This document shows positions 33,393 to 41,778 of a DNA stretch of 64,000 nt, one piece after another (the first letter of the stretch is position 1; every line of letters starts with the position of its first letter). The notes below the pieces were generated by a model, which saw nothing but the letters and a program-made list of their open reading frames with translations, was not told the DNA's origin and did not search any database. The DNA is taken from assembly GCF_002285635.2 (NCBI RefSeq), contig NZ_CP023049.2:2790001-2854000 (forward strand), read 5' to 3'. The position numbers were made by a program, and so were the translations under genes. This DNA is from Chryseobacterium piperi (GTDB lineage: Bacteria > Bacteroidota > Bacteroidia > Flavobacteriales > Weeksellaceae).

Positions 33393-35372
33393 TTAAAAAC
33401 TGAATTTTAAAGACGTAAAGATGTTCCGCCCCATCCTGGGGATATTTCCCCAGTCGGCATAAGTGATGTAGTATTTGTTTAAAAGATTTTCTGCACCAAT
33501 CTGTAGAACAGTTTTAAATTTGTTGATTTTGAAGGTATAATCTGCGGACAGATTCCATATGGTATAGGCAGCTGTCTGGTCTTCTCCATATTCAGGACTG
33601 TAATTGATCTGCATAAAATCACCATTCACGGAAGTCTGGAATCCAAAATCTCCATGTGTAAGATGTACGGAAGTTTGATAACTTAACGGGCGAATGAAAG
33701 GTAAATTTCCACCTTTATCATCGGTTCCCCTTGCATAGGTAACAACTCCTTTCCAGTGCAGATTTTGCAAAATATGGTACTCCGCATTCAGAGACATGTT
33801 GAAGAGTGTTGCGTAATCCAATGAAGTATATCCCTTCACTCCCACCGACTGATAATTCATCGGACTTCCCATACTTAGAATTCTGCCAATGATATAATTT
33901 TGAATATAGAAATAATTTACTTTTGCCTCAATTCCTAACTTCTCATTTTTAAAACCCGCACTCGCGTTGGTTTCATATGAAATTTCATTTTTTAAATTAG
34001 GATTTCCTATATAATCGTACCGGTCAAAGCTATTGTAAATGTAATATCCGTAACCTTCCGAAACAGAAGGTGCCCTATGACCATAGCCCGTTCCTATTGA
34101 AAAATTAAAATGATCAATATTCAATTGATATCCTGCATGAAGGTTTGGCAGAAATCTCGTTTTTTCCTGAGGTGCTCCTGGATGAAAGATCCAATTGAAC
34201 TCCACATATTTGGACTTATTGTAATTTAAACCTAAGGATCCTCCGAAATTGAATCGGCTGTGATCTGAAATATCCCATGAATTATTCATAGAAAGGCCGG
34301 CATAACGAGTAGTAACCCAAGGCCAGCTATAGGCAAACATGGTCCTCTTACTTCGGTCTTGGGGATACATCCGCATTTCTGCTATAGATAAATTATTATA
34401 CACATTAAGCTGGATTTCCGAAGAATACTTCTCATTTTTCAAATTCATTTTAGAAAGCAAACCATAAGTTGTACTCCAGCCCGGCATATCCATATGAACC
34501 AAATTTTCAGGACGTGCCGTATCATCCATATAGTGCTCAATAGCGTTGTAATAGATCTTTGTATCCCAGGATTTTACCAATCCATTTTCAAATAGCTGCT
34601 TATAGGAAGCTGAAGTAATCACTGCCCTGGAAAGCCATAAATCCATCGGCAATGCAGGAAAGCCAACATTTTTCGCCATATCAAAAATAGCATCTACCCT
34701 TACAGATGATAATCGGCTTGTTTTATACGCTGCTCCTAATGAAGTATTGAATTTATTATATTGTGAGTGACGTACTTCATCGTTATTCCCATCATAATAA
34801 TTTCCTGCTTTTCGGAAAGAAATACTTCCATCAGCCACAAGTTTGCTCCCTGAATACGATACATTACCCAAATTGAAAAACTGTTTGTTATTAAACTCAA
34901 AACCGGTTTGATATGCCCCACCCCATTTCTTCTGAAGACCAAATGGAGTATTCTTTCTTTTCAGATCAATACTTCCGGCAACGGTTGCTCCATTCAAACT
35001 GCCTGCTTGCCCGGATTTTATATCAATCGCAGAAAGGTTATTACTTTCCATATACGAGGTAACGGGATCCATTTTATCTGTACATGCTCCGAAAATATGC
35101 ATCCCATCAATGGTAACAGTAGAACGCTCTGTACCCATATTATTGAGAAGTGGTTCCCATGCATAAGCGCCCCGTTTTATGAAACTTATCTGATCGGAAG
35201 ATGCAAGAAACTCATCCACTGAAACGGTTTGTTTCATATTAGTTTCTATCCCCTTTTTGACACTCCCCACTTCTAATTCATCCAGCGTCGTAATACTCTC
35301 TCTGGATACCTTTCTGTGTTGAGCATTACCCAAGACTCCCCAAAAAGCCAATGTTATTGCAATCTTTTTCAT
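33393..35372 (-). CDS. OprC/NosA-like copper TonB-dependent receptor
   Basis: 659 residues with signal peptide (1-18). Plug motifs are RGAYAWEPLLNNMGTERSTV and VTIDGMHIFGACTDKMDP. Position C97-x-x-x-M101 (CTDKM) reproduces the CxxxM motif through which the Pseudomonas OprC receptor binds copper. OprC also uses an HxM pair in the barrel; a His-Met-Asp-Met stretch (about 289-292, LVHMDMPGW) is a possible counterpart. The barrel ends LKFSF. The gene lies between a YtkA-like lipoprotein upstream (3 bases gap) and mbnP/mbnH downstream, so the unit imports copper across the outer membrane and hands it on. Confidence 0.85.
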   Translation of the reverse strand: MKKIAITLAFWGVLGNAQHRKVSRESITTLDELEVGSVKKGIETNMKQTVSVDEFLASSDQISFIKRGAYAWEPLLNNMGTERSTVTIDGMHIFGACTDKMDPVTSYMESNNLSAIDIKSGQAGSLNGATVAGSIDLKRKNTPFGLQKKWGGAYQTGFEFNNKQFFNLGNVSYSGSKLVADGSISFRKAGNYYDGNNDEVRHSQYNKFNTSLGAAYKTSRLSSVRVDAIFDMAKNVGFPALPMDLWLSRAVITSASYKQLFENGLVKSWDTKIYYNAIEHYMDDTARPENLVHMDMPGWSTTYGLLSKMNLKNEKYSSEIQLNVYNNLSIAEMRMYPQDRSKRTMFAYSWPWVTTRYAGLSMNNSWDISDHSRFNFGGSLGLNYNKSKYVEFNWIFHPGAPQEKTRFLPNLHAGYQLNIDHFNFSIGTGYGHRAPSVSEGYGYYIYNSFDRYDYIGNPNLKNEISYETNASAGFKNEKLGIEAKVNYFYIQNYIIGRILSMGSPMNYQSVGVKGYTSLDYATLFNMSLNAEYHILQNLHWKGVVTYARGTDDKGGNLPFIRPLSYQTSVHLTHGDFGFQTSVNGDFMQINYSPEYGEDQTAAYTIWNLSADYTFKINKFKTVLQIGAENLLNKYYITYADWGNIPRMGRNIFTSLKFSF

Positions 35373-35375
35373 GGG

Positions 35376-36299
35376 TTAGAATAGGATGTCAATATACAGT
35401 TCACTTTTTGTCCCTTCAACTCCAGGAGTAAAATCAGTTGAAACTTTGGTACCCTTTACAATTTTCCCGTTTTGGTTCTGCATGATAAAGTTTAAAGTCC
35501 AACCTCCTGTCATCGTATAATTGACAACGCCATGATACAACCCGTCACTTTTTTGTATCAGATCCTGATTATTAGGTGAGGAATGGTTTCCCATTGAAGG
35601 TTCGGGCATTCTGGGATCCAGCAATAAGGTATAACCGCTTACTTCAGCGTAAGAAAACTGTGAAGGATCAGGAAAAGCTCCAGCTGGTCCTGTGGGTTGA
35701 TTATATTTGTAGATTCCCGCCACCAATTGATTTTCTGCAACTTTTGGTCTTTGTGGTGACACTAATGCAATAAAGTATTGTTCACCGTCATTCCCTTTAA
35801 ATGCAGTCATATTCAGATTTTTGTTGCTTTGCACTTGTACGGAAATATCTTTATTTACCTTATAAGTTTGATTGTTAGCCGTGAAACTGATATAGAGTTT
35901 CCAACTGGACATGGTGTTACTTTCGTTTGTAAATACAGAATAGCCCGAGTAATATTGACTCGTAGGTTTATATTCCAAGTTATATTTGTGAGGGCCTGAT
36001 GTTTTACTGCCATCGGAATGAGTCATGACAGGCAAAAAGGTCACTTTCGATGAACTTACCTTTTCATTGGTCTGGGTATTGATAATTTTCAGACGGATTT
36101 CGTTATAGCCTTTATAAAAGGTTCCGTTTAATGTTTCAATACTTATTGTATAATTCCCGCTATTAATAACGACTACCTCTTTAAAATCATAATGTTCCGT
36201 AACTACTGTGCTTATTTCAGCTTCGTAATCCGTCTTATCAAGAGTACAGGAAATAGCCGTGAAAAATATTCCAATTATAAAAAAATTAAAAATTTTCAT
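35376..36299 (-). CDS. YtkA-like copper-binding lipoprotein
   Basis: 307 residues from ATG 36299, chosen because it gives a lipoprotein signal (MKIFNFFIIGIFFTAISC); an earlier start would add 29 unlikely residues. Two similar beta-sandwich halves are visible. Residues about 35-155 have TFLPVMTHSDGSKTSGPH and GYSVFTNESNTMSSWKLYIS; residues 170-300 have LDPRMPEPSMGNHSSPN, YHGVVNYTMTGGWTLNFIM. MP..M..H motifs and the tail pattern resemble YtkA-like domains found in copper loci. Ligand binding by the Met/His loop is inferred. It sits 3 bases before the receptor gene and 192 bases after a small Cys-PP protein gene. Confidence 0.6.
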   Translation of the reverse strand: MKIFNFFIIGIFFTAISCTLDKTDYEAEISTVVTEHYDFKEVVVINSGNYTISIETLNGTFYKGYNEIRLKIINTQTNEKVSSSKVTFLPVMTHSDGSKTSGPHKYNLEYKPTSQYYSGYSVFTNESNTMSSWKLYISFTANNQTYKVNKDISVQVQSNKNLNMTAFKGNDGEQYFIALVSPQRPKVAENQLVAGIYKYNQPTGPAGAFPDPSQFSYAEVSGYTLLLDPRMPEPSMGNHSSPNNQDLIQKSDGLYHGVVNYTMTGGWTLNFIMQNQNGKIVKGTKVSTDFTPGVEGTKSELYIDILF

Positions 36300-36332
36300 T
36301 GTTGATTTTTTAAGTTGAATAAAGATTGGGAC

Positions 36333-36357
36333 ACAGAAATTCAGTCTGAACTTCTGT
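36333..36357 (-). promoter_or_regulatory. Strong hairpin in the leader of the copper-uptake genes
   Basis: On the minus strand ACAGAAGTTCAG and CTGAATTTCTGT form a 12-bp stem (one G-U pair, short loop). It ends 33 bases before the lipoprotein start codon and lies between that gene and the small Cys-PP gene. No T-run follows, so it is not a terminator. It may control ribosome access downstream. Confidence 0.5.
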
Positions 36358-36491
36358 ATATCCAAGTTTTTGAGCCTCAAAAGCAATCGTTTTTTACCAC
36401 TTTAAAAAACTAAAGTGAATAACAAAGCACGATAAGAACTTTAAATGTATTTAAAGCCTTACCTCTTTTCAGGTCAAGATTTATAGAAAAC

Positions 36492-36860
36492 TTAAAAAAC
36501 CGGGGGTCTGAAAATATGTTTCAGAAACAAAAAAGAATAATTTGTTTCATAGATAAAACTGAAACGGGTATGATATTTTGTATTTGTGTTCTTTATCTCA
36601 GTGATTTCGGGAAGTATGTAGATATCCAGAACCTTCTGTCCTGAACTTTTCCCCTTAGAAAATGGAGTAGATTCTGTATCATTGGTCTTGGCCAATTCTT
36701 TACTCAGATAGCATTTACCATTACAGTGAATCTCGGGTTTATCTTTATTGATACATAAAGTCTCAACGATATAATTATAATTTGCAACATACTCCATAAT
36801 GGGGATCAGAGGCCTGAACACCATATAAAAAGTAAGGAATATGCTGCAAATTAAATTCAT
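36492..36860 (-). CDS. Small membrane-targeted Cys-PP protein 1 (candidate metal-sensing leader ORF)
   Basis: 122 residues. N-terminal hydrophobic signal-anchor (about 3-22) with FRPLIPIMEYV, then NYNYIVETLCIN and CNGKCYLSKELAKT. The C-terminus reads HIFRPPVF. It is homologous to the protein at 38796-39155 through LC-x-N, C-x-G-K-C and KELAKT, and shares the C-terminal aromatic-x-Pro-Pro ending with a third protein at 49744-50067. It starts 3 bases after the exported SOD gene and is followed after 192 bases by the YtkA-OprC-MbnP-MbnH genes. The pair of Cys residues could bind copper. A Pro-Pro end close to the stop suggests ribosome stalling, as in CruR/CutF, but this is inference. Confidence 0.65.
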   Translation of the reverse strand: MNLICSIFLTFYMVFRPLIPIMEYVANYNYIVETLCINKDKPEIHCNGKCYLSKELAKTNDTESTPFSKGKSSGQKVLDIYILPEITEIKNTNTKYHTRFSFIYETNYSFLFLKHIFRPPVF

Positions 36861-36863
36861 GAA

Positions 36864-37538
36864 TTATTTCTTGCTTACAGCATTTTCATATCTTTTGCTT
36901 ACTTCTTTCCAGTTCAATACATTCCAGATAGCAGTAAGATAGTCAGCTCTCTTATTTTGATACTTCAAATAATAAGCATGCTCCCAAACATCAATTCCTA
37001 GAATCGGAGTTCCTTTTTCTTCTACTACATCCATCAAAGGGTTGTCCTGATTCGGAGTTGAAGAAACAAATAATTTTCCGTTCTTATCTACAGAAAGCCA
37101 TGCCCATCCGGAACCGAAACGATCTGCTCCTGCCTTGCTCATCTTTTCTTTAAAAGCATCCATGCTACCGAAAGTTCCAGTAATAGCTTTTGACAGTTTT
37201 GCAGAAGGCTGTGTATTTTTTTCCGGCGTCAACATTGTCCAGAAAAGCTCATGATTGTAGTGCCCACCTGCATTATTTCTAATGGTAGGACTCAGGGTAG
37301 AAACTTTAGAAAGAATTTGGAATAAAGTCTCTTTTTCCTGAGGAGTTCCTGCAATAGCCTTATTCAAATTACTGACATATCCTGCTGCATGTTTTGTGTA
37401 ATGAATTTCCATTGTCTGCGCATCAATAGAGCCTTCTAAAGCATTGTACGCATAAGACAGTGGAGTCTGTTTAAATTGCGCAAAAGCAAATTGCGCCGCT
37501 AGTACTGCACTTAAAGCAGCTATTTTCATAATCTTCAT
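36864..37538 (-). CDS. Exported Fe/Mn superoxide dismutase
   Basis: 224 residues with a signal peptide (about 1-20, [11 protein letters not shown] 37529 is an alternative start). It converts superoxide to peroxide and oxygen, here outside the cytoplasm. Ligand segments are [13 protein letters not shown] near 46-58, [12 protein letters not shown] near 92-103 and [17 protein letters not shown] near 186-202, with DVWEHAYY the usual C-terminal metal motif. The metal (Fe or Mn) cannot be told from sequence. It directly precedes the small Cys-PP gene on the same strand, placing oxidative-stress defence in the copper module. Confidence 0.9.
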   Translation of the reverse strand: MKIMKIAALSAVLAAQFAFAQFKQTPLSYAYNALEGSIDAQTMEIHYTKHAAGYVSNLNKAIAGTPQEKETLFQILSKVSTLSPTIRNNAGGHYNHELFWTMLTPEKNTQPSAKLSKAITGTFGSMDAFKEKMSKAGADRFGSGWAWLSVDKNGKLFVSSTPNQDNPLMDVVEEKGTPILGIDVWEHAYYLKYQNKRADYLTAIWNVLNWKEVSKRYENAVSKK

Positions 37539-37714
37539 AATGTTTTGTATTTATGGTTTAACAATGTTTTTTTATTCGGTTGGAAGAGGGAAGATGGATG
37601 CTGGAAGTCATTTGCATCAAAGTATCAGTTCTTCAACTTCTATTTACTTTTACATCTAAATCAAAAAAACTCTAGAGCTTCATAATCCGGAATCACTTCC
37701 TGCCTCTCTCCTCC

Positions 37715-38398
37715 TTATTTCAATAATTTCTTAATATCTTCAACCAGTTTTTCTCTGTCGGGGTGGTATTTCCCCGTAAGCTGGGCTATTTTTCCTTCAG
37801 GATCCTGATAATTAAGCCCTGAGTAATACAGAATCGGCATATTATCTTTATTGTATCTGCATCGGATATTTCCATCCTGGTCTACCAGTGCAATCATTCC
37901 GCTATGGTTAAGACTTTCTCCTTTATCTTCTTTATCTCCTACGTAAATATTAAATTGATCCGCCAGATTTCCTATATAGGTTCTGTCTCCTGTAAGAAAA
38001 TGCCAGTTGGGAGACTTCACTCCAATTCTTTTAGCATGTTGTTTTAAAGTTTCAGGAGTATCGTTTTCAGGATCGATACTTATTGATACAATCCCAAATT
38101 CAGGATTGTTGATTTCTTCTTCAATGGCCTTCATATTGCTGTTCATTACAGGACATATAGTAGGACATTTACTAAAGAAAAATTCTACGAGGTACACTTT
38201 TCCCAACATATCTTTGTTGGTTATTTTTTTATTGTTCTGATCCGTCAGTTCGAAATCAGGAACCTTCATTACCGTATAAAGGTTATTTTTAAAGTAGCTC
38301 ATCCCAAATCCAACTCCCAGAAAGATCAATGCAATTACAGCAATTGGAATTATAATTTTACTTTTAGTATTTTTTGTTGGTTTTTTATTCTTGGACAT
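37715..38398 (-). CDS. SCO1/SenC-type copper chaperone
   Basis: 227 residues from ATG 38398, chosen to give an N-terminal membrane anchor (about 14-33); an upstream ATG adds 18 unlikely residues. The thioredoxin-like fold carries C78-P-T-I-C82 (CPTICP) and a distant His in SLNHSGMIAL, the three copper ligands of SCO proteins, which load copper into cytochrome oxidase. It starts within the last codons of the YHS-domain gene (14-base overlap), so the two are coupled. The next genes downstream are the SOD and the small Cys-PP gene. Confidence 0.9.
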   Translation of the reverse strand: MSKNKKPTKNTKSKIIIPIAVIALIFLGVGFGMSYFKNNLYTVMKVPDFELTDQNNKKITNKDMLGKVYLVEFFFSKCPTICPVMNSNMKAIEEEINNPEFGIVSISIDPENDTPETLKQHAKRIGVKSPNWHFLTGDRTYIGNLADQFNIYVGDKEDKGESLNHSGMIALVDQDGNIRCRYNKDNMPILYYSGLNYQDPEGKIAQLTGKYHPDREKLVEDIKKLLK

Positions 38399-38660
38399 AC
38401 TTTTCAGGATTTTTATTGAACTCGTCCTTACAGTAAGCACTGCAAAAACCATACTCCTTATTTTTATACGTTGCAGTAAACTTTAAATAATCTGCAGTCT
38501 TCATGTGGCATACAGGATCTTCAGCGTTCACCACTTTTACGTTTTTCAGATTTTCCTTTGGGGTGACCATACTTTTACTATGCTTTACTTTAGGGGTTTC
38601 CTTAGCACAAGAGAATAATGATATAGACAGAAGAACTGCCAAAATGAGTTGATGTTTCAT
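38385..38660 (-). CDS. YHS domain lipoprotein
   Basis: 91 residues: lipoprotein signal (1-18, ISLFSC) and a YHS domain at about 50-85 (DPVCHMKTADYLKFTATYKNKEYGFCSAYC as overlapping motifs). The YHS Cys and His residues (DPVCHM, FCSAYC) are candidate metal ligands; such domains occur on copper-handling proteins. Its end overlaps the SCO gene, and a small Cys-PP gene lies 135 bases upstream. Copper delivery to SCO is a reasonable inference. Confidence 0.8.
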   Translation of the reverse strand: MKHQLILAVLLSISLFSCAKETPKVKHSKSMVTPKENLKNVKVVNAEDPVCHMKTADYLKFTATYKNKEYGFCSAYCKDEFNKNPEKYVQE

Positions 38661-38709
38661 CGGATTGAAATGAAATTAATAATGATACGAAATACATCGG
38701 GGCAAAATT

Positions 38710-38787
38710 AAACGATAGAAAATCACTGAATCATCTTATAAACATTCAATAATGAATGCAATAAAAAGTCAGTAAGGGCTATCGTTT
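38710..38787 (-). promoter_or_regulatory. Long-range inverted repeat in the leader before the YHS gene
   Basis: AAACGATAG (plus 38710-38718) pairs exactly with CTATCGTTT (plus 38779-38787), with a smaller hairpin (CATTCA/TGAATG) in the loop. The arm near 38779 begins 9 bases after the small Cys-PP stop codon, so a ribosome paused at the end of that gene would sit over or beside it. Confidence 0.5.
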
Positions 38788-38795
38788 TATCGTCA

Positions 38796-39155
38796 TTATC
38801 CTAAAGGAGGGTGGAATACTCTTGAAAAATATTCTGAAGGGTAAGAATTACAATAGTTTGAATTGAAAGTCTTTTTTAAAAAGTCAAATCCTCTTCCCCC
38901 TGAAAATGAAAGAATTTCATTGGAAAGAAAAACATCCAGGACAGAGATCTTAATTGTCTGCGGACCAGACTGTTTTTCGGTCTTTGCCAGTTCTTTTTCA
39001 ACGTAGCATTTTCCTTTACAGGTAGATTGAAGATTAGCTCTGTTTTCACATAAATTCTTCACAATGTAGTCATAATTGACTGCATAATTAATCAACGGCA
39101 ATACCGGACGTATTGCTATTGTAAAAATAATGAATATGGATATGAAAAATTTCAA
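38796..39155 (-). CDS. Small membrane-targeted Cys-PP protein 2 (candidate metal-sensing leader ORF)
   Basis: 119 residues, TTG start at 39155 with a GGGAGAG sequence about 10 bases upstream. It aligns with the protein at 36492-36860: IRPVLPLINYAVNYDYIV, LCENR, C-x-G-K-C (STCKGKCYVEKELAKTE). The C-terminus is VFHPPLG. The N-terminal helix (about 2-19) is a signal anchor. It lies upstream of YHS and SCO. The two Cys of CKGKC plus the LC Cys could bind copper. No enzyme motif is seen. Confidence 0.65.
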   Translation of the reverse strand: MKFFISIFIIFTIAIRPVLPLINYAVNYDYIVKNLCENRANLQSTCKGKCYVEKELAKTEKQSGPQTIKISVLDVFLSNEILSFSGGRGFDFLKKTFNSNYCNSYPSEYFSRVFHPPLG

Positions 39156-39172
39156 TTCTTAAATCTCTCCCA

Positions 39173-39180
39173 CAAATATA
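39173..39180 (-). promoter_or_regulatory. -7 box TATATTTG for the Cys-PP 2 gene
   Basis: On the minus strand TATATTTG matches TAnnTTTG, 18 bases before the TTG start and just before the GGGAGAG site. No clean -33 is seen. Confidence 0.45.
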
Positions 39181-39336
39181 CTACTCAAAATGATCATTTG
39201 CTTAATTTATGATGAAAGTCATTGATAATTTTTTGAAAAAATAAAGACTCTGCTAAAATTAGCAGAGCCTCTATTTTGAAATTGTATAGTTAGCTTTAAA
39301 GTTAATTAATGGCAGTTAACTTTTTTGCTTAAGCTA

Positions 39337-41295
39337 TTAAAATTTCATCCTTTGTATTCTTACGGCATTTAAAATCGCTATTAAAGAAACCCCTACATCT
39401 GCAAATACTGCCTCCCACATCGTTGCCAAACCACCTGCTCCAAGAATTAAAACAATTCCTTTTACCACAAATGCTAGAATGATATTCTGCCATACAATCT
39501 GCTTAGTTTTTTTCCCAATATTGATTGCCATTGGAATTTTACTTGGCATATCATCCTGGATTACCACATCGGCAGTTTCAATCGTTGCATCACTTCCTAG
39601 TCCACCCATTGCAATTCCTACATCACTCAGTGCTACCACCGGTGCATCATTTACTCCATCTCCAACAAAAGCAACGGTTTCGTTTTTTGCTTTGATTTCT
39701 TTTACTTTATTTACCTTATCTTCAGGAAGCAAATCTCCGTAGGCATTCTGAATTCCCAAAGTGTCTGCTACGTATTTTACTACTGAACTTTTATCACCAC
39801 TCAACATCGTGGTTTTTATATTTAACGCTTTTAACTTGTTGATTGTTATTTGCGCATCTTCCTTAATAGTATCTGCGATAGTAATGTATCCGACAAACTT
39901 ATTATCATAACCCACAGCAATCAGGGTATAAACAATATTATCAGGATTGATATCGTATTGGATATTAAACTTATCCATTAGTTTAAAGTTTCCAACCAGC
40001 AATTCTTTTCCGTTAATCGTTGCTTTCAATCCATGCCCTGCAATCTCTTCTACATTTTCCAACGGAACCGAGTGATCTATTTCTCCCACATATTCATGAA
40101 TAGCAGTAGCTACCGGGTGGGTACTCTGACTTTCCAGAACATTAACAAGTCTCAATATTTCAGGCTTATCAAATTCAGGCTTAAAGTCTACTTCCTGTAC
40201 CTGGAAGACTCCTTCTGTCATCGTCCCTGTTTTATCCATTACCACGTTCTGAATACTGGCAAGGGCATCTAAGAAATTACTTCCTTTAAACAAGATCCCA
40301 TTTCGGCTTCCTGCTCCGATTCCTCCAAAATATCCTAATGGGATAGAGATCACCAAAGCACATGGACAAGAAATTACCAGGAATACCAAAGCTCTGTATA
40401 ACCAGTCTTTAAATTGATAATCTGCTACAAAAAAGTATGGCAGTAAGGCGATCGCTATAGCAAGTACTACAACAATCGGAGTATATACTTTTGCGAATTT
40501 TCTAATGAATAACTCTGTAGGCGCTTTCTGAGCTGTTGCATTCTGAACCAGCTCTAAAATTTTACTCAGTTTACTATCCTGATAAGCTGTAGTCACCTTT
40601 ACCTGACTTACAGTGTTCAGATTAATCATCCCTGCCAGAACAGTATCTCCTTTTGCTTTGGTATCAGGCTTACTTTCTCCGGTAAGTGCAGCTGTATTAA
40701 ATGAAGCTGATTCTGATAGCAGTTCACCATCCAAACCTAGTTTTTCACCGGATTTCAACTGAATGATTTCTCCAATTCCTACTTTTTCTGCTTTTATCGT
40801 TTGGGGTTGACCATCTTTTATAATGGTAACCTCATCAGGACGCTGATCAAGCAAAGATTTGATGTTACTTTTTGCTCTTGTAACCGCCAGGGTCTGAAAA
40901 ACTTCTCCGACTGCATAAAACAACATTACTGCTACTCCTTCAGGATATTGGGCAATAATAAATGCACCTATCGTTGCAATTCCCATCAAAAAAAACTCTG
41001 AGAATACATCACCTTTGGTAATGCTTTCGTATGCTTCTCTTAATACGGGAAGTCCTACCGGTGCGTATGCCGCGGAATACCAGACAATACGAGCCCATCC
41101 TGTAAACCATTCCGTTTTTATGTAATTATCTAAAATAACTCCTATAATCAATAAAACAAAGGAAATAATAGCAGGAAGAAACAACTGGAACATTGTTTTA
41201 TCTGAAGAATCATGAGAGTGACCATGGTCATGACCATCTCCTTCAAAGTGGGCCTTCTCTATTTCCTGAGATTTTATATTACTATTTTTTTCCAT
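39337..41295 (-). CDS. P1B-type heavy-metal ATPase (zinc/cadmium export type)
   Basis: 652 residues. There is no N-terminal HMA domain; instead a His-rich segment (about 20-30: DGHDHGHSHDS). Membrane segments cover about 38-135, 255-330 and 590-650. Motifs: TGES 205-208, CPC 310-312 in ISCPCALVISIPL, phosphorylation site D354 in DKTGTMTEG (Met where Leu is usual), HP in STHPVAT near 392, GDGVNDAP near 545. The last helix has DVGVSLIAILNAVRI with the Asp of P1B-2 pumps, so Zn2+/Cd2+/Pb2+ is favoured over Cu+. It lies 44 bases downstream of a Fur/Zur-type regulator gene on the same strand. Confidence 0.9.
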   Translation of the reverse strand: MEKNSNIKSQEIEKAHFEGDGHDHGHSHDSSDKTMFQLFLPAIISFVLLIIGVILDNYIKTEWFTGWARIVWYSAAYAPVGLPVLREAYESITKGDVFSEFFLMGIATIGAFIIAQYPEGVAVMLFYAVGEVFQTLAVTRAKSNIKSLLDQRPDEVTIIKDGQPQTIKAEKVGIGEIIQLKSGEKLGLDGELLSESASFNTAALTGESKPDTKAKGDTVLAGMINLNTVSQVKVTTAYQDSKLSKILELVQNATAQKAPTELFIRKFAKVYTPIVVVLAIAIALLPYFFVADYQFKDWLYRALVFLVISCPCALVISIPLGYFGGIGAGSRNGILFKGSNFLDALASIQNVVMDKTGTMTEGVFQVQEVDFKPEFDKPEILRLVNVLESQSTHPVATAIHEYVGEIDHSVPLENVEEIAGHGLKATINGKELLVGNFKLMDKFNIQYDINPDNIVYTLIAVGYDNKFVGYITIADTIKEDAQITINKLKALNIKTTMLSGDKSSVVKYVADTLGIQNAYGDLLPEDKVNKVKEIKAKNETVAFVGDGVNDAPVVALSDVGIAMGGLGSDATIETADVVIQDDMPSKIPMAINIGKKTKQIVWQNIILAFVVKGIVLILGAGGLATMWEAVFADVGVSLIAILNAVRIQRMKF

Positions 41296-41339
41296 AACTT
41301 ATAATTTTCATCAAAAATAAACTTAAAATACATGCAACA

Positions 41340-41759
41340 CTATTGCAAATTCTCGAGACAGCTTTCACAAATACCCTTTGCAAAAAGTCTTACCTCATCA
41401 ATCCTGAAATTGGTCTTGATATTTGAAGGAAATGAGATATCTTCTTTGCAAGTCGTTTGCTTACAGATTTTACAATAAAAGTGCAAATGCCAGTCTTTAT
41501 GTGTTTTTTCATCGCAATCATCATCACAAAGCCTATACTTGGTTGTCGTATTTTCCTGTATGCTGTGAACAATTCCTTTCTCCTCGAAGGTTTTCAGCGT
41601 TCGGTAAATTGTAGTACGATCTGCATTCTCAAAATAATCTTCAATTTCAGATAATGACAATGCCACTTCCTGGGAGCTTAAAAAGTCATACACCAGGATC
41701 CTCATACTTGTAGGCTTGGTATTCTTATCAATGAGTTTATCTTCGATGTGTTTCTTCAT
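41340..41759 (-). CDS. Fur family metal regulator (Zur-like)
   Basis: 139 residues. Winged helix-turn-helix near 20-80 (LSEIEDYFENADRTTIYRTL) followed by HLHFYCKICKQTT and GICESCLENL, with two CxxC pairs that in Fur proteins form a structural zinc site. A Cys/His/Asp-rich loop (CDDDCDEKTHKDWHLHF) is a candidate regulatory metal site. Next to a P1B-2 ATPase, a CDF transporter and a CzcA-type pump, zinc or cadmium is the likely signal. No operator was identified. Zur versus another Fur-type member cannot be settled by reading. Confidence 0.85.
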   Translation of the reverse strand: MKKHIEDKLIDKNTKPTSMRILVYDFLSSQEVALSLSEIEDYFENADRTTIYRTLKTFEEKGIVHSIQENTTTKYRLCDDDCDEKTHKDWHLHFYCKICKQTTCKEDISFPSNIKTNFRIDEVRLFAKGICESCLENLQ

Positions 41760-41778
41760 TTATATTTATATATTGTAT

